A stretch of DNA of 64,000 nt from Cordilura impudica (Eukaryota; Arthropoda; Insecta; Diptera; Scathophagidae): assembly GCA_963682025.1 (NCBI GenBank), contig OY821521.1:163983096-164047095 (forward strand), written 5' to 3'. Position numbers and translations under genes: made by a program. The notes beneath the pieces were generated by a model, which was not told where the DNA came from, did not search any database, and saw only the letters and a program-made list of their open reading frames with translations. Of the stretch, positions 1-11,431 are shown one piece after another; positions within the stretch are counted from its first letter, which is position 1, and every line of letters starts with the position of its first letter.

Positions 1-470
1 TTGAGTTAAAAAACATTTTTTTTGATAGATATCCCACTCCCATCCCACTAAGCGACTAAAAAGCTCTTAAAGGAAAAATCCTAAGCTTTCTTATGAAAAA
101 ATAAAAAAAATAAAAAAATGCCCTTTTTGAAGAAAAAGGCAAAAAATGCTTTAATTTAGCAAAAAAAAAGTCTACAATTTTCTTTTTTTTTAAGTATTTT
201 TTTCCGAAATACTGAAAAAATAGCTATCTAAACTATTTGGGAGTAAATTTTCTAGGAACAATAGGTAATAAGTTACATGGATGGGAAAAAACACCTGTTT
301 GGCCAAAATGTCAAATTTTGATCCCCTCTAACTCAGAGAAATCTGGACCGATCTTTTTGAAAAATTGTGTCTAAACTACTATCCAATAGGACTAACATTG
401 GTGCAAATTTCATCCCGATCGGAAGACATCGGTTTCAAAAGTTGGTGCACTTGACATGAATTCCCCCATA

Positions 471-985
471 TATATAAATGATTTGCCTAGGCAACTTTCG
501 TATTGTAAAGTTCATATGTCTGCAGATGATGTGCAACTTTACGTTTGTAGTCGTTTCGATTAACTAAATAACTGTGTTGCGAACCTAAATGTGGATCTTA
601 AACGAATTCATTTATGGGCTGTGGTAAATGGGCTATATCCCAATGCTTCAAAGTCGAATTGCATCATTATTACTCGAAGATCTGTGCTTCCTCTTGCTAT
701 ACCAGCTATTATCGTTAACCGACAAATTATTGAAATTACACAACACACCCAAAATCTTGGAATTATTTTCAATAAAACTCTCACCTGGTCTGATCATATA
801 AATGTCACTTCGGGAAAAACGTATTCAATGCTTTGATCATTGTGGAAAACTCAACATCTTACAACATCCCATGTACGAGTTCTACTTGCAAAAACCTGTC
901 TAATTCCAACTTTGTTGTACGGAATTGTTGAGAAGTAAGCTGCCTAGAGTTTTGGGAGGATCCAAAAAATTTTAGCATGACCCAT
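471..985 (+). pseudogene. LINE (Jockey-like) reverse transcriptase fragment
   Basis: Reading from 471 gives the palm-domain pattern of non-LTR reverse transcriptases: a YINDLP block followed by MSADDVQLY, a decayed form of the F/YADD catalytic box with Asp codons at 525 and 528. A stop follows at 561. The frame then reopens (about 585-836) with text typical of the RT thumb region (a LGI-F-L-W--HI block), then more stops. The 5' part of the element is missing: the similarity starts abruptly near 466, next to unrelated AT-rich DNA at 1-465 in which I see no gene. The family is probably Jockey/I-like. Dead copy. Confidence 0.6.
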
Positions 986-1029
986 ATTGACTGTCATTGC
1001 AAAAGAACAAAAAAACACCCATATTTAAT

Positions 1030-1443
1030 ATTTGGAAAGAAAAAATAAAAACTAATGCCGTTTTCTTTACTGACAAAAAATGTCGCATAATAGATTCTGA
1101 ATTAAGAGCAACTTTATCTTATACCTCAACCGAAATGGCTCAAAGCCGAGACCTCGTAAATCGCAACAAATTGCAGTCATTGGCTTCTTTCAGCTCCTAG
1201 TGTGAGAATATTTCCCCATTGTTCCCCTTCTCTGCATATTTTTGCCCTATGACTTCAAGGAGGATAATTATCAAATTATTTTTACATTTTATGAACACAG
1301 CATTTTGAGACCTTTTAGTTGATGTATAAGATAAGGTTGCTCTTAATTCAGAATATATAAACAAACTTTTCGAAAAAAGTGCAAATAAAGTGCGACATTT
1401 TATGTCAGAAAAGAAAACGGCGTAACATTAAAACAAATCCGAT
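1030..1443. repeat. Small fold-back (inverted repeat) element
   Basis: The stretch at about 1058-1137 reappears in reverse complement at about 1322-1430. Shared blocks include ATTCTGAATTAAGAGCAAC and a GCCGTTTTCTTT..TGACA..AAATGTCGCA stretch. The right arm has about 35 extra bases inside it. This looks like a short MITE or fold-back inserted in, or abutting, the LINE relic. No coding content. Confidence 0.5.
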
Positions 1444-1470
1444 GCATAACTGGCAAACACCTTAGAATAT

Positions 1471-2190
1471 TTATACCCTATACCACTATGTGGTTTGGGT
1501 ATAATGACTTTGTGCTGCTGTTTGTAACAACCAAAAATATTTGACCTAGACCCATCTTTAATTATACCGATCGAATCAGAATCACTTTCTGAGTTGATTT
1601 AACAATGTCCGTCCGTCCGTCCGTCCGTCCGTCTGTGTGTCCATGTAAAGCTTGTAATCAAACTGCAGGTCGCAAATATGAATATATTTTGACGAAATTT
1701 GGTATTTGATCTTTTGATCTGCCATGGGATGAACGCTATTGAAATTGGTGAGAATCGATCCATGTTCAGACCTAGCCCCCATACAAATTACCCATATGAA
1801 ATCGACATAAATTGCCATAAGATCCAAATTGTCATATAGATCTTACTCAAATTGGGTTTGTATGCGTTCATTACATCCACTAATGAGTAGTCCAAAAATG
1901 ATCCCTTTGACGCCATATAGAGCTGCTTCCCGATCTTCACTTAAATCTATTAAAAAACAAAAATATTGCACTGATTCTTCTCAAATTTTGTTTGTACATA
2001 TTTTTGCAAAATACAAGAGACTTTACCAAACATGATCAGGATCGGTCCATTTTTGGAGCTAGTCCCTTTATAGATATAGCATCCGATATGAACTTTTTCA
2101 TATCTGCAGCCAAAAAAATTAATAAAAATCCCACTCATATTTGGTTTTTGCTTATTTTCAATGTCCAGTTAGTTGGGCCTAAGAGATAGG
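1471..2190 (-). repeat. Interspersed GGAC/GTCC-microsatellite repeat, copy 1
   Basis: This is the first of several copies of a roughly 750-bp dispersed repeat. In the conventional orientation (here reversed) it has a short head with GGTCTAGACC, a body with regularly spaced CCAAATTTGAG blocks, a (GGAC)n microsatellite, an imperfect hairpin with TCAGAGTCGATCGG, and a tail ending CCACATAGTGGTATAGGGTATAA. The microsatellite lies at 1607-1635. The head palindrome is absent here, so the copy is truncated. It does not code; ORFs across it are incidental. The type is consistent with fly repeats of the mini-me/Helitron-like class, but I cannot assign it. Confidence 0.75.
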
Positions 2191-2195
2191 ATAGC

Positions 2196-2709
2196 AAAAA
2201 AATTTTGATTTCTACACAGAAAAGTAAAGTTTGGGCATTTTTCTTTTAAAATATTGACTTCGTACCAAAGAAAATCGTGGTTATGGGCCAAGTAATAAGT
2301 AAAACTCAAAAAATGTCCGGAAAACCCGATTTTCGGGTGAAATTCGACTTTAGCGACCTCTAAACCTCTTCCGAAAAATCTGAAAAAAATGACAAAAATA
2401 CTTTACCCTATAAGCTTTCAAAACTTGCTGAAGGACCCATGAAAATCGAAATCAAAATTTTTTGGGACACCTTAATGTACACCTACCGTACTTATGACAA
2501 GCCCAAAATAGATAGGTGATGCTCAGTCTAACGGATTAATTAATAGAATTAAAAATTAAATGCATTGAAGATCTGGGCCGTGCAAAAATTTAACTGAATT
2601 TAGCAAAAAAAAAAAATGGACCGTCTGTTTAAACGCCAACAGAGTAAGTCCGGGAACGATAAAACTCGCTCTTTGGTTATATATTAAACTGCCTAAATTC
2701 GAAAAATTA
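2196..2709. other. No gene recognised
   Basis: AT-rich non-coding DNA between the GTCC repeat and the minisatellite. No ORF, tRNA or convincing repeat terminus is visible. Confidence 0.5.
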
Positions 2710-5175
2710 TGAAAATAGTTTAGAGAAAAGTACTTTTCGAGAAAAAGGATAGGGTACCTTTTAATAAAATGTACTTCCTAAAAAAGGCAGTTTTTAATAA
2801 AAGGTAGTTTTAGGATAAACGGTACTTTCTTAAGAAAATTAATTTTTTTGAATAAAGGCATTTTCCTAAGAAAATTTACTATTCTTTAAGAAATATCACT
2901 TTTTTAAGAAGAGGTACTGTTTTAATAAAAGACAAATATTATTTATGGGAAAAGGTATTTTTTGATGAAAAAGTATAGGTAATTTTTTGATAAAAGGTAA
3001 TTTAATATGAAAAGGCACTTTTTTAGGAAAAGATTCTTGTTTAAGAAAAGGAAAATTAATACGAAAATAAGAAGTAATACTTTAAGGAAATGTGGTTTTT
3101 TAAGAAGGTACTTTTTAAGAATGAGTTCTTATTAGGAAGAGGTACTTTTTTAAAGATAATACACTTTTCTAAGAGAATCTCATTTTTTAAGAAAAGATGC
3201 TTTTTAAGAAAAGATACTACTATTCTAAGCAGAGGCCCTTTTAAAAAAATTTAGTTTTTGGAAAAAAGGTACTTAAGGGCTAGTAATTTTTTAAGAGAAG
3301 TTAGTATTTTTCAAGAAAAGGTTTTTTCTAGGAAAAGGAACTTTTGTAAGGAAAGGTAATTTTTTAAAGAAAGGTACATTTTTAAGAAAAGCTACTTTTT
3401 AAAAAAGGTACTTTTGGAAGAAAATGTACTTTTTAAGAAAATTTACTTTTTTAAGAAAAGGTACTTTTTTAAAAAAATGAGACTTATTTAAGGAAATTTA
3501 TTCCTTTATGAAGGGGTACTTTAAAAAAATTTAGTTTTTGGAAAAAAAAGGTGCTTAAAGACTAGTAAATTTTTAAGAGAAGGTACTTTTTTAAGAAAAG
3601 GTACTTTTGTAAGAAGATGTAGTTTTGAAGGAAAGGACCTTTTTTAAGACAAGGTAATTTTTTTAAGAAAATTTACTTGTTTAAGAAAAGGTACTTTTGT
3701 AAGAAAATGTACTTTTGAAGAAAAGGTTCTTTTTTAAGGAAAGATACTTTTTTAAGATAATTTGCTATTCAGTAAGAAAATGTACTTTCAAGGAAAGTTA
3801 CCTTTTTTAGTAAAATGTTTTTTTTAAGAAAAGGTACTTTTTTAAGAAAAGGTACTTTTTAATAAATGACATTTCTTTAAGGAAACTTATTCTTTTATAA
3901 AGGGGTACTTTAAAAAAAAATACTTTTTGGAAAAAGGGTGCTTAAGGACTAGTAAATTTTTAAGAGAAAGTACTTTTTTAAGAAAAGATATTTTTGTCAG
4001 AATATGTACTTTTGAAGAAAAGGTACTTTTTTAAGGAAAGGTACTTTTTTAATATAATTTGCTATTCATTAAGAAAATGTACTTTCAAGGAAAGTTACTT
4101 TTTTTAATAAAATGTATATTTTAAGAAATGGTACTTTTTAATGAAATGACACTTCTTTAAGGAAACTTATTCTTTTATAATGGGGTACTTTAAAAAAAGT
4201 ACTTTTTCGAAAAAGGGTGCTTAAGGACTAGAAAATTTTTAAGAGAAGGTACTTTTTTAAGAAAAGATACTTTTGTAAGAAAATGTACTTTTGAAGAAAA
4301 TGTACTTTTTTAAGAAAATGTACATTTTAAAGATAATTTACTATTCAGTAAGAAAATGTATTTTAAGGAAAGTAACTTTTTTAATAAAATGTAGTTTTTA
4401 AGAAAAGGTACTTTTTTAAGAAATGACACTTCTTAAAGGAAACATATTCTTTTATCAAGGGGAACCTTTAAGAAAATTTACTTTTTGGAAAAAGGGGTAA
4501 ATTTTTTATAGAAGGTACTTTTTTAAGAAAAGATACATTTGTAAGAAAATTTACTTTTGAAATAATTGACCTTTTTTTAGAAATGGCACTTCTTTAAGGA
4601 AAATTATTCTTTTAAGAAAGGATGCTTTGAAAAAAATGTACTTTTTGGAAAAACGCTTAACGACTAGTAAATTTTTAAGAGAAGGTGTCTTTTTTAGAAG
4701 ATGTACTCTTTTTATAAATTGGTAGTTTTTAAGAAAAATTTTTTTTTATGAAAGGGTACTTCTGTAACAAAATATACTTTTAAGGGAGTTACCTTTTTAA
4801 GAAAGCGTACAATTTTAAGAAAATATACTTTTTAAGCAAAGATACTTTTTTAAGAAATGTCGCTTATTTAAGAATAAGTGCTTTTTTAAGAAAAATTACT
4901 TTTTAAGAAAATTTAGTTTTTTTAAATGTACTTTTTTAAGAAGATGCATTCTAGTAAAAATCTACTTTCTGAGAAAATCGAATTTGTTTAAGAGATGTTA
5001 CCTTTTTATGAAAATTTATTTCTTTAAGAAAAGCTACTTTCTTAGGGCAAGGTAAGTTTTTTTTAAGAAAAAGCGTTCTTTTAAGAAAATCAATTTCTAA
5101 GAAAAGGTATTCTTTTTCGAAAATCTACTTTTTCATGAGAATGTAGTTTTTTATGAAAAAGTATGTTTAATAAAA
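2710..5175. repeat. Degenerate AT minisatellite with higher-order structure
   Basis: About 2.4 kb of a degenerate 17-20-bp unit approximating TTTTTTAAGAAAAGGTAC. On top of it lies a longer repeat: the block running from GGAAA-TTATTCTTTTA through ACTAGTAAATTTTTAAGAGA starts near 3493, 3881, 4161, 4437 and 4596, with a partial copy near 3230. The spacings are about 388, 280, 276 and 160 bp. No ORF. This is tandem amplification of both the short unit and a longer block. Confidence 0.85.
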
Positions 5176-5239
5176 TAATCTAACCCATAAAAACAAAGTT
5201 TTTATTAAAAGTCTTTCTTTCCTTATGCATATAAATTTT

Positions 5240-5965
5240 GAATATTTCCGTGACTGTGCGTGACTGTGTATGACTATCTTAAAGTTTTAGATCCATCGGA
5301 TGAGGGGAAGTGGGGTTTTAATCTCTCCGTGACTGTGCGTAACTATGTCAAAGTTCATCTTATTTCACAGCAAGTCTATCGACCAAGTTTTAGATCGACC
5401 GGATAAGGGAAAACCTGTTTTAAATCACTCTGTGACTGTGCGTGACTATGCGTGACTGCGCGTGACTATGTCGAAGTTGATTTTTCTTTACAGCAATTAT
5501 ATCGAACAAGTTTCAGATCGGTCGGATGAGGGTAAATGACATTTACATTACTCCGTGACTGTGCGTGACCATACGTGACTATGCGTGACTAAGCCAAAGT
5601 TAATCTTTTTTCACAGCAAGTGTATGGACGAAGTTTGAGATCGATCGGATGAGAGGAAATGATATTTAGATCACTCCGTGACTGTGCGTGACTACGCGTG
5701 ACTGTGCGTGACAAAGTCAAAGTTAATCTTTTTTTCACAGCAAGTGTATGGACCAAGTTTGAGCTTGATCGGATTAAGGGAAATGACATTTAGATCACTC
5801 CGTGACTGTGCGTGACCACGCGTGACTGTCTGTGCGTAACTACCCCAAAATTAATCTGGCATCACGACAAGACCATGGGCCAAGTTTCAAATCAATTGGA
5901 TAAGGGGGAATGGGGTCCATCCATGGCAGACAGACAGACAGACAGACAGACAGAGATGAGTTAAA
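5240..5965. repeat. Tandem repeat, ~120-bp CGTGACT unit, array A
   Basis: Units of about 105-125 bp are anchored by TCCGTGACTGTGCGTGACT (near 5325, 5431, 5552, 5674 and 5799). Each has an internal short-period GTGACTATGC repeat and the phrase TCACAGCAAGT-TAT-GACCAAGTTT-AGATCGATCGGAT. The array ends in a (CAGA)n microsatellite at about 5931-5953. The same family recurs at 16795-17345 in the same orientation. Confidence 0.85.
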
Positions 5966-6565
5966 AGAAAGAGTTTAAAAAGTACTTCCTAGGAAAATGA
6001 ACTTTGTAAAGAAAAGTTTATTTAATTTAGTCAGAAAACGTTCGGGGTGGGCCTTCTTTATGGTCGGTATGGCAACATATAATAACTTTGACATTTGTCA
6101 ACCGTTTATTTTTAAGACGTCAGTTCAGTATAATATTTAAAATGCTTCGCTGTACACCAGTGATGCTGTGCATTGAAAGTAGTCGGTTAGTTTTGTTAAC
6201 TCAACGTCCATATTGTCGAAAATATCGTGGCCAAGAAGAAAGTATTCGTTCTTTAGCGTCATATTTTGTTGAGCAAGGGACAGTGGAGCAAGGGACAATG
6301 AACTGGATGAAGCTGTAAGAGCGAGTGTTGTCGAAAATCCAAGTCGCTTACCGTACAGACAACCAAGTGGTTGACACTGAACCTGATTTTTGGAAGCAAA
6401 TTGTGATTACCGACGAGACCCCTTTCAGGGTTTGTGGCGCCGTTAACTAGCAAAAATGCCAAATTTGGGGAACAGAGTATCCTAACGAGATTTAGGAAAT
6501 GCCATTGCATTTCTAAAAAGAGACCGTTTGTACCAGAGTTTGCGCCAAAACCATCATTGGATCAT

Positions 6566-7618
6566 TATACCCAATACCACTATGTGGTCAGGGTATGATA
6601 ACTTTGGGCTGATGTTTGTAACTACCAAAAATACCCTTTATTATAAAGATCGACCCAGAACCACTTTCTAAGACGATTAAGCGCCCGCCTGCCCGTCCAT
6701 CCGTCCACGTTTCCATGTAAACCTTGTCATCGGACTACAGGTCGCAAATATGAATATATTTTGATGAAATTTAGTATATAAGCTTCTAGAGGCCATAGGA
6801 TGAACGTTATTGGAATTGGTGAAAATCTGTTCAGCCTTAGTCGGCATACAAATGACCCCTAAGAGATCGACTTAAATGACCATAATATCCAAATTATCAT
6901 AAAGATGTCGTTCAAATTGGGTTTGTGTATATTTATTACATCCATTAATCAGTAGTCCAAAAATAAACCCTATAGTACAATTCTTAGTCATAGCCCCCAC
7001 ATGAAGTTAATTCCCGATCTTCACCTAAATCTATCAAAAACCAAAATATTGAACGGATTTTTCTCAAATTTGGTTTGCACATGTTTTTGCAAAAACTAAA
7101 TGACCTCAGCAGATATGGTCCATTTTTCGACCTAGTCTCCATATAAACATAGCATCCGGTATGAACTTTTTCATGTCAGAAGGGAAAAAAATTAATAATA
7201 ACTAGCAGATTCCAGCCCTAGAAATTCGAGTGCAAATTTAGGGAATTTTATTATTTTCATTAAATAAAGACCCTAAAGGTATGCTAATCAAATATTGCCA
7301 ATTCACAAATAAACACAAAAAACAAACTCATTTTTATTACAAACACATTACCAAATTTAATATGTAGTGTTAGTAGCAACTTTAAATGCAATTTACTTAA
7401 AATAAAGGAAAAACATTTAAAAATCTGTAAATCTGCAAATCGGCTAAAAAGAAATACCTTTCAAATAATATACGTTTGGTTAAAATCGGGATAAAATGGT
7501 AGAATAAAACATCGGTCACAAGATATCGCCTAGCCTATTAATATTATAGATGAACCTCAAATTTGGTTTATCCTTATTTTCTATATCTAATTAGTTGAAC
7601 CTAAGAAATAGGAATTCT
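6566..7618 (-). repeat. GGAC/GTCC repeat, copy 2, interrupted by a Helitron
   Basis: Starts ATTATACCCAATACCACTATGTGG and ends at the ACCTAAGAAATAGG block. It contains CCGTCCATCCGTCC at about 6697. The repeat is inserted inside the mariner-like pseudogene and is itself split at 7202-7550 by a Helitron. The two halves join at a sequence matching uninterrupted copies. Confidence 0.75.
7202..7550 (-). mobile_element. Short non-autonomous Helitron (copy 1)
   Basis: On the minus strand it starts TCTATAATATTAATAGG and ends with CTAG, preceded by a CTCGAATTTC-type hairpin (imperfect here) about 16 bp from the end. The flanks are A and T with no target duplication. These are classic Helitron features. 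About 349 bp; non-coding. Confidence 0.8.
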
Positions 7619-7889
7619 AAAGGCATTGGTATAGGTTATCGGGGCGAGATTGATTAGCCACTTTTGAAAAGTAAAGTTTACGCCAACAAGCCTCCGACCA
7701 TTGACAAGCTCAAGGTAAACATTCGTACCGAAGTCATCGCTACTCGTATACTGCCTGAGATACTCGAACAAGTTATGGAAAATACAGCAAATAGGGCATA
7801 TTCTGCCGCGGCCAATAGAGGCGGTCATTTGATTGATGTTGCATTCAAAAAATAGTTCAAATGATTTGAAAAGGATAAAGTTAAATAAA

Positions 7890-9222
7890 AACAGTAAATG
7901 GAAATCAGTTGTTGTTTTTTAAATACGACAAAATAGATGATCCTGTACTGTACTTTTTAAGAAGATAAGAAATTTTGAGTAAAAATTTTATTAAATTAAA
8001 TTAAAGTCAGAGATGAACAGAAATGCAATTTATGGCCATTTTTGCAATAATATTTATGAAACAAATTTTTTCTCAAAATCCTATAAAGCATTTTTTTTTT
8101 TGCAAAAAAAAGTAAAAGTTTCTAAATTTTTAAATACGTTGTTTTAAAAACTTTTATTAACTACTTCGCATAATTACCAATTAATAAACATAAACATACG
8201 CACACAGCCTTACACTTTACAGCTAACAAAAAACATCGTTCTGAAATGAAATCTTAAGTTGTTGGTGGTGGTGGGCTGGCAGGTTGGTTGGTTGGCTGGT
8301 GGATAATGTTGTTAAGTTTTAGAGCATAATTAATTTTCATTAACTTGCTTGGCAGCCAGTCAAAAACACTACTAACCAACATCTGAAATAAATCCCACCA
8401 GAAGCCAAACCAAAACGTTAACTGGAACACTTTACACAGTTACAAGTCTAGAAAAACTCCAGCCAACCTTCAAAAAAAAAAAAAAAAATAAAAATAGAAA
8501 AAAAATTATATTCAAAACCAAACTATTGAAACAGCCCTCATCACAACGATGTGGCAGAACAGCAGTTGGCAAAAGAGGAAAAAAAATTATGTGGTTTATT
8601 GAAAGTTTTGTCAGTTCATTTACTTTCATTTAATAATATTTGCTACTGTTAGTTCTCGGAAGTACGGCTGTACGTTTGTCCGTCCTTCAATTGGTCTACC
8701 ATGGTGGCTGTTTGGTTGTTGGTGTGACTACTTGGCTTATTGAAAGTTGACATTTGTTTTTTTTTTTTTGGTTGTTTTCGGAAAAGTACAAAATAAAACG
8801 AATATGTTGTAGTGTTGTTGTTGTTTTTTTTCCATTTCTGTTTAACAACAAGTTGGCGTTAACAACATCATGTCATGGTAGTCCTCTCTTGAAGATGTCG
8901 TTGCTGATGTTGTTGCTACTTAACTGCTGCTCTTGTTGCTATTGTTGTTCTTTTCAGTTTTTTTGTGTTTCCCTTGTATGCTTTTTAGCTGCTGCTGTTG
9001 TTGGTGTTATTGTTTGTTATTTGCCATTTTAATAATTACTTACGACAAGTACAACACTTCATATAATATTTCCAAGTGTGGGTTGTACAACTTTAGCAGC
9101 AATATCTAACCATCGCTAACTTTGGCTGTTATGAAGAAGCTACACACTTGTAGTTATAGTTTCTAGCCAAATGTTGGTGTAATTATGCATGCAAAGTATG
9201 AGGAATTTATTAAGGTTTTGAT
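7890..9222. other. No gene; simple-sequence-rich spacer
   Basis: Contains GGTTGGTTGG runs near 8281-8300, long poly-A and poly-T tracts, and TTG/CTG-rich stretches (8811-9020). The ORF-like run at 8754-9032 is poly-Phe and Cys-rich low complexity, and I do not regard it as coding. It could be residual native intergenic or intronic DNA. Confidence 0.5.
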
Positions 9223-9577
9223 ATCTATAATATTAATAGCCTAGGCGATTTCTTGTGACCGATGTTTTGTTCTACCATTTTATCCCGATTTTGACCAAAC
9301 GTATATTATTTGAAAGGTATTTCTGTTTAGCCGATTTGCAGATTTACAGATTTTTTAATTTTTTTCTTTATTTTGAGGAAATTGCATTTAAAGTTGTTAC
9401 TAATATGGCGTTCATACTACGATTTTTTGAGGTGTTTTGGCTCGTGTTTTGCAAAACAAAACACAGTCGTTCACACTTGATTTAGTGTGTTTAGTTAAAC
9501 ATTTCATCTGACATTTCAGCGGATCGAACAGCTGTTTCAAAAATAATAAACAATTGAAAAGTTGTAAAATTTTCTAA

Positions 9578-11034
9578 ATGGATAAAAATAAAATCATTAA
9601 ATTGGTGGCCATCTATTTTAATTCTCTTAATGATGCAATTATCAATATAGATGCGTTGTTTAAAATGCAAACAAATGAATATAAAAGAAGACGTCGGGTT
9701 ACAGCTAATAACATTATAAATTTGAGAAGACAACAAATTCTATTGGTAATGGCGGCTCATACTAATCAACTTAATTATGAAAAAAGATTGTGGCAATTAG
9801 TAAGATTGAATATAATTATTATAATAAATAAAAATTTAATGAATTCTTTCTATAGGATCGCAGCCAATCCTTTTGGGAAGTTGATTGCCAAATGTTCAAC
9901 GATGAATTTTTCAAAAACAATTTTCGGATGAGCCGTCCAACTTTTGAGCTGCTGTGCAACAAGTTAAGACGTTTTCAAAAAACAGATACCCCATTTCGAA
10001 AGACCATACCATTACAAAAAAGGATAGCTATTGCACTATACGCTTTGGGGTCCTCCGCAGAATACAGAAGCATATCGCACTTATTTGGAATTGGAAAGTC
10101 TACTGTGTGCATAATTGTACTTGAATTTTGTAAAATCGTATGGTCTGTATTAAGTCGCCAGTGTCTTAACAATTTTCCTTTAACTCGGGAAAAAGTAGAA
10201 GAATGCGTAAAAGGGTTTGAAGTACTAGGATTTCCCCAATGTTTGGGCGCCATCGGTAATTTTTATTTGCCGTTTAAGATGTATACATTTACTAAAAACA
10301 TTTCGTATTCATTTAGACGGATGTCACATCGAAGTTCATCCTAACACATCGGATGCTGTCGATTTTTACAATTACAAAGGGTGGTATTCAACAATACTAC
10401 TTGCTTTGGTTGACCACAGGTTTGTTGAAAGTGTTGATTTTTTTTATTGTATATGAAAACGATTTTTTTCAGATATAGGTTTTTATACATTAATGTAGGC
10501 AGTCCAGGACGATGCAATGATTCACAAATTTTTGAAAAGTCATTGTTAAAAAAGAGTCTTGAGGAATGTCCATTGTTAGAGGAAATGTCAAAGCAATTAT
10601 CTGGGGTTGACGTCCCAATCCTAATAATTGGAGATTCAGCCTTTCGACTGTCCGCAACTGTAATGAAACCATATCCTTTTAATGCGGAAAATGATATCAT
10701 AAGGAAAAAATTTAATTTCGCATTATCGAAGAGCCGTAGAGTAGTAGAGAATGCATTTGGTCATTTGAAGGCTCGATTTCGAAGATTAGGAAAAGGCATT
10801 GACAACAAAATAGACAACACTAACGTCATAGTGAAAGCATGTTGTGTATTGCACAACTTTGTAAATGACCACAATGATACAATAAATTTACAATGGTTAC
10901 AGAGTGTGACAAGTTCTAAGGAAAATTGCCCTCAACCACAACAAACAACCCAAATGGAGGGGAGGGGTAATGGTGAAAAAATAAGACAAGCAATTTCTTC
11001 ATATATATGTAAGTTTGTTGTTTATTTTCGGTAA
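9578..11034 (+). CDS. Harbinger transposase (HARBI1-like, DDE_Tnp_4), four exons
   Basis: Cut-and-paste transposase. It reads as four exons with GT-AG introns: 9578-9799, 9856-10255, 10317-10419 and 10473-11034. The exon lengths sum to 1287 nt, or 428 codons plus stop. Each junction restores a family motif: a FWE..CQMFNDEFF block across intron 1, GAIDGCHIEVHPN across intron 2, and ALVDHRYRFLYINVG across intron 3. The acidic catalytic residues are Asp208 in IDG (its codon is split by intron 2), Asp296 in GDSAF (Asp258 in CNDSQIF is also conserved), and Glu334 in VVENAFGHLKARFRR. The N-terminal half has a helix-turn-helix (SISHLFGIGKSTVC). I see no stop or frameshift once spliced. The last exon could end slightly earlier at an additional splice. 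It partners the opposite-strand gene at 11432-12228, as in other Harbinger elements. ORFs called separately at 9892-10344 and 10447-11034 are read through introns. Confidence 0.85.
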
Positions 11035-11338
11035 ACCTTTTTTGAGTGTAAAAACAAAGCAAACTGAATATGATTTCCTAATCATATCGCCTCGAAGAAA
11101 CATTTTAGATGGCGGCAATATTCTTTTTTGTTTTTCCAAGTAATTTAATAACATATTTTTTTCATTTTTAAAATTTTATATGTTTATTTTATATATTTGC
11201 TTAAAAAACATACTAAAAATAAAAGTATAACAGATTTATAAACATAACACGGTTCTACCGTTTGAGATCAAATTTTTTAAATTCATTTTAAATTAAAAGT
11301 TAAATAATAATATAAAAATTATTTGTTTATAACAATTT

Positions 11339-11428
11339 AATATTTGAGCTCGAGGTCAGATTTGTTGTTTTTCGAATTCGATAAATAAAGAAAACATTTT
11401 AACAAATCTGACCTCGAGCTCAAATATT
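11339..11428. repeat. 28-bp perfect stem hairpin between the two Harbinger genes
   Basis: Left arm 11339-11366 and right arm 11401-11428 are perfect reverse complements around a 34-base loop. The arm contains GAGCTCGAGGTC. It lies just past the stop of the minus-strand gene (11432-11434) and about 300 bp past the transposase stop, so it sits in the shared 3' region. It could be a processing or termination structure, or a tiny MITE. An AATAAA lies in the loop. Confidence 0.8.
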
Positions 11429-11431
11429 TAA

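Larger units (their letters stand above)
6088..7858 (+). pseudogene. Tc1/mariner-superfamily transposase, split and decayed
   Basis: Two pieces of one transposase are separated by an inserted repeat (6566-7618). The 5' piece (about 6100-6563) has the N-terminal helix-turn-helix style text (TQRPYCRKYRG, IRSLASYFVEQGTV) and, after frameshifts, FWKQIVITDE with the first catalytic Asp and AKTIIGS. The 3' piece (7664-7855) is the C terminus, starting LKSKVYANKPPTIDKL. The segment carrying the second Asp, and most of the third-Asp block, is gone. The family is the same broad group as the open copy at 28134. Stops and the interruption make it dead. Confidence 0.7.

Noticed and set aside
1582..1827. 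Small ORFs within GGAC/GTCC repeats (also 17569-18189 and 22460-23143)
   Set aside because: They recur in every copy of a dispersed non-coding repeat and cross its microsatellite.
5240..5965. CRISPR-like regular repeats
   Set aside because: The units are contiguous ~120-bp tandem repeats with no unique spacers, in eukaryotic DNA.
8754..9032. 92-codon Phe/Cys/Leu-rich ORF
   Set aside because: Low-complexity TTG/TTT repeats; no domain and no gene structure.
10341..10700. Minus-strand ORF opposite the Harbinger transposase
   Set aside because: Antisense shadow of an exon-intron gene whose sense frame carries the DDE motifs.
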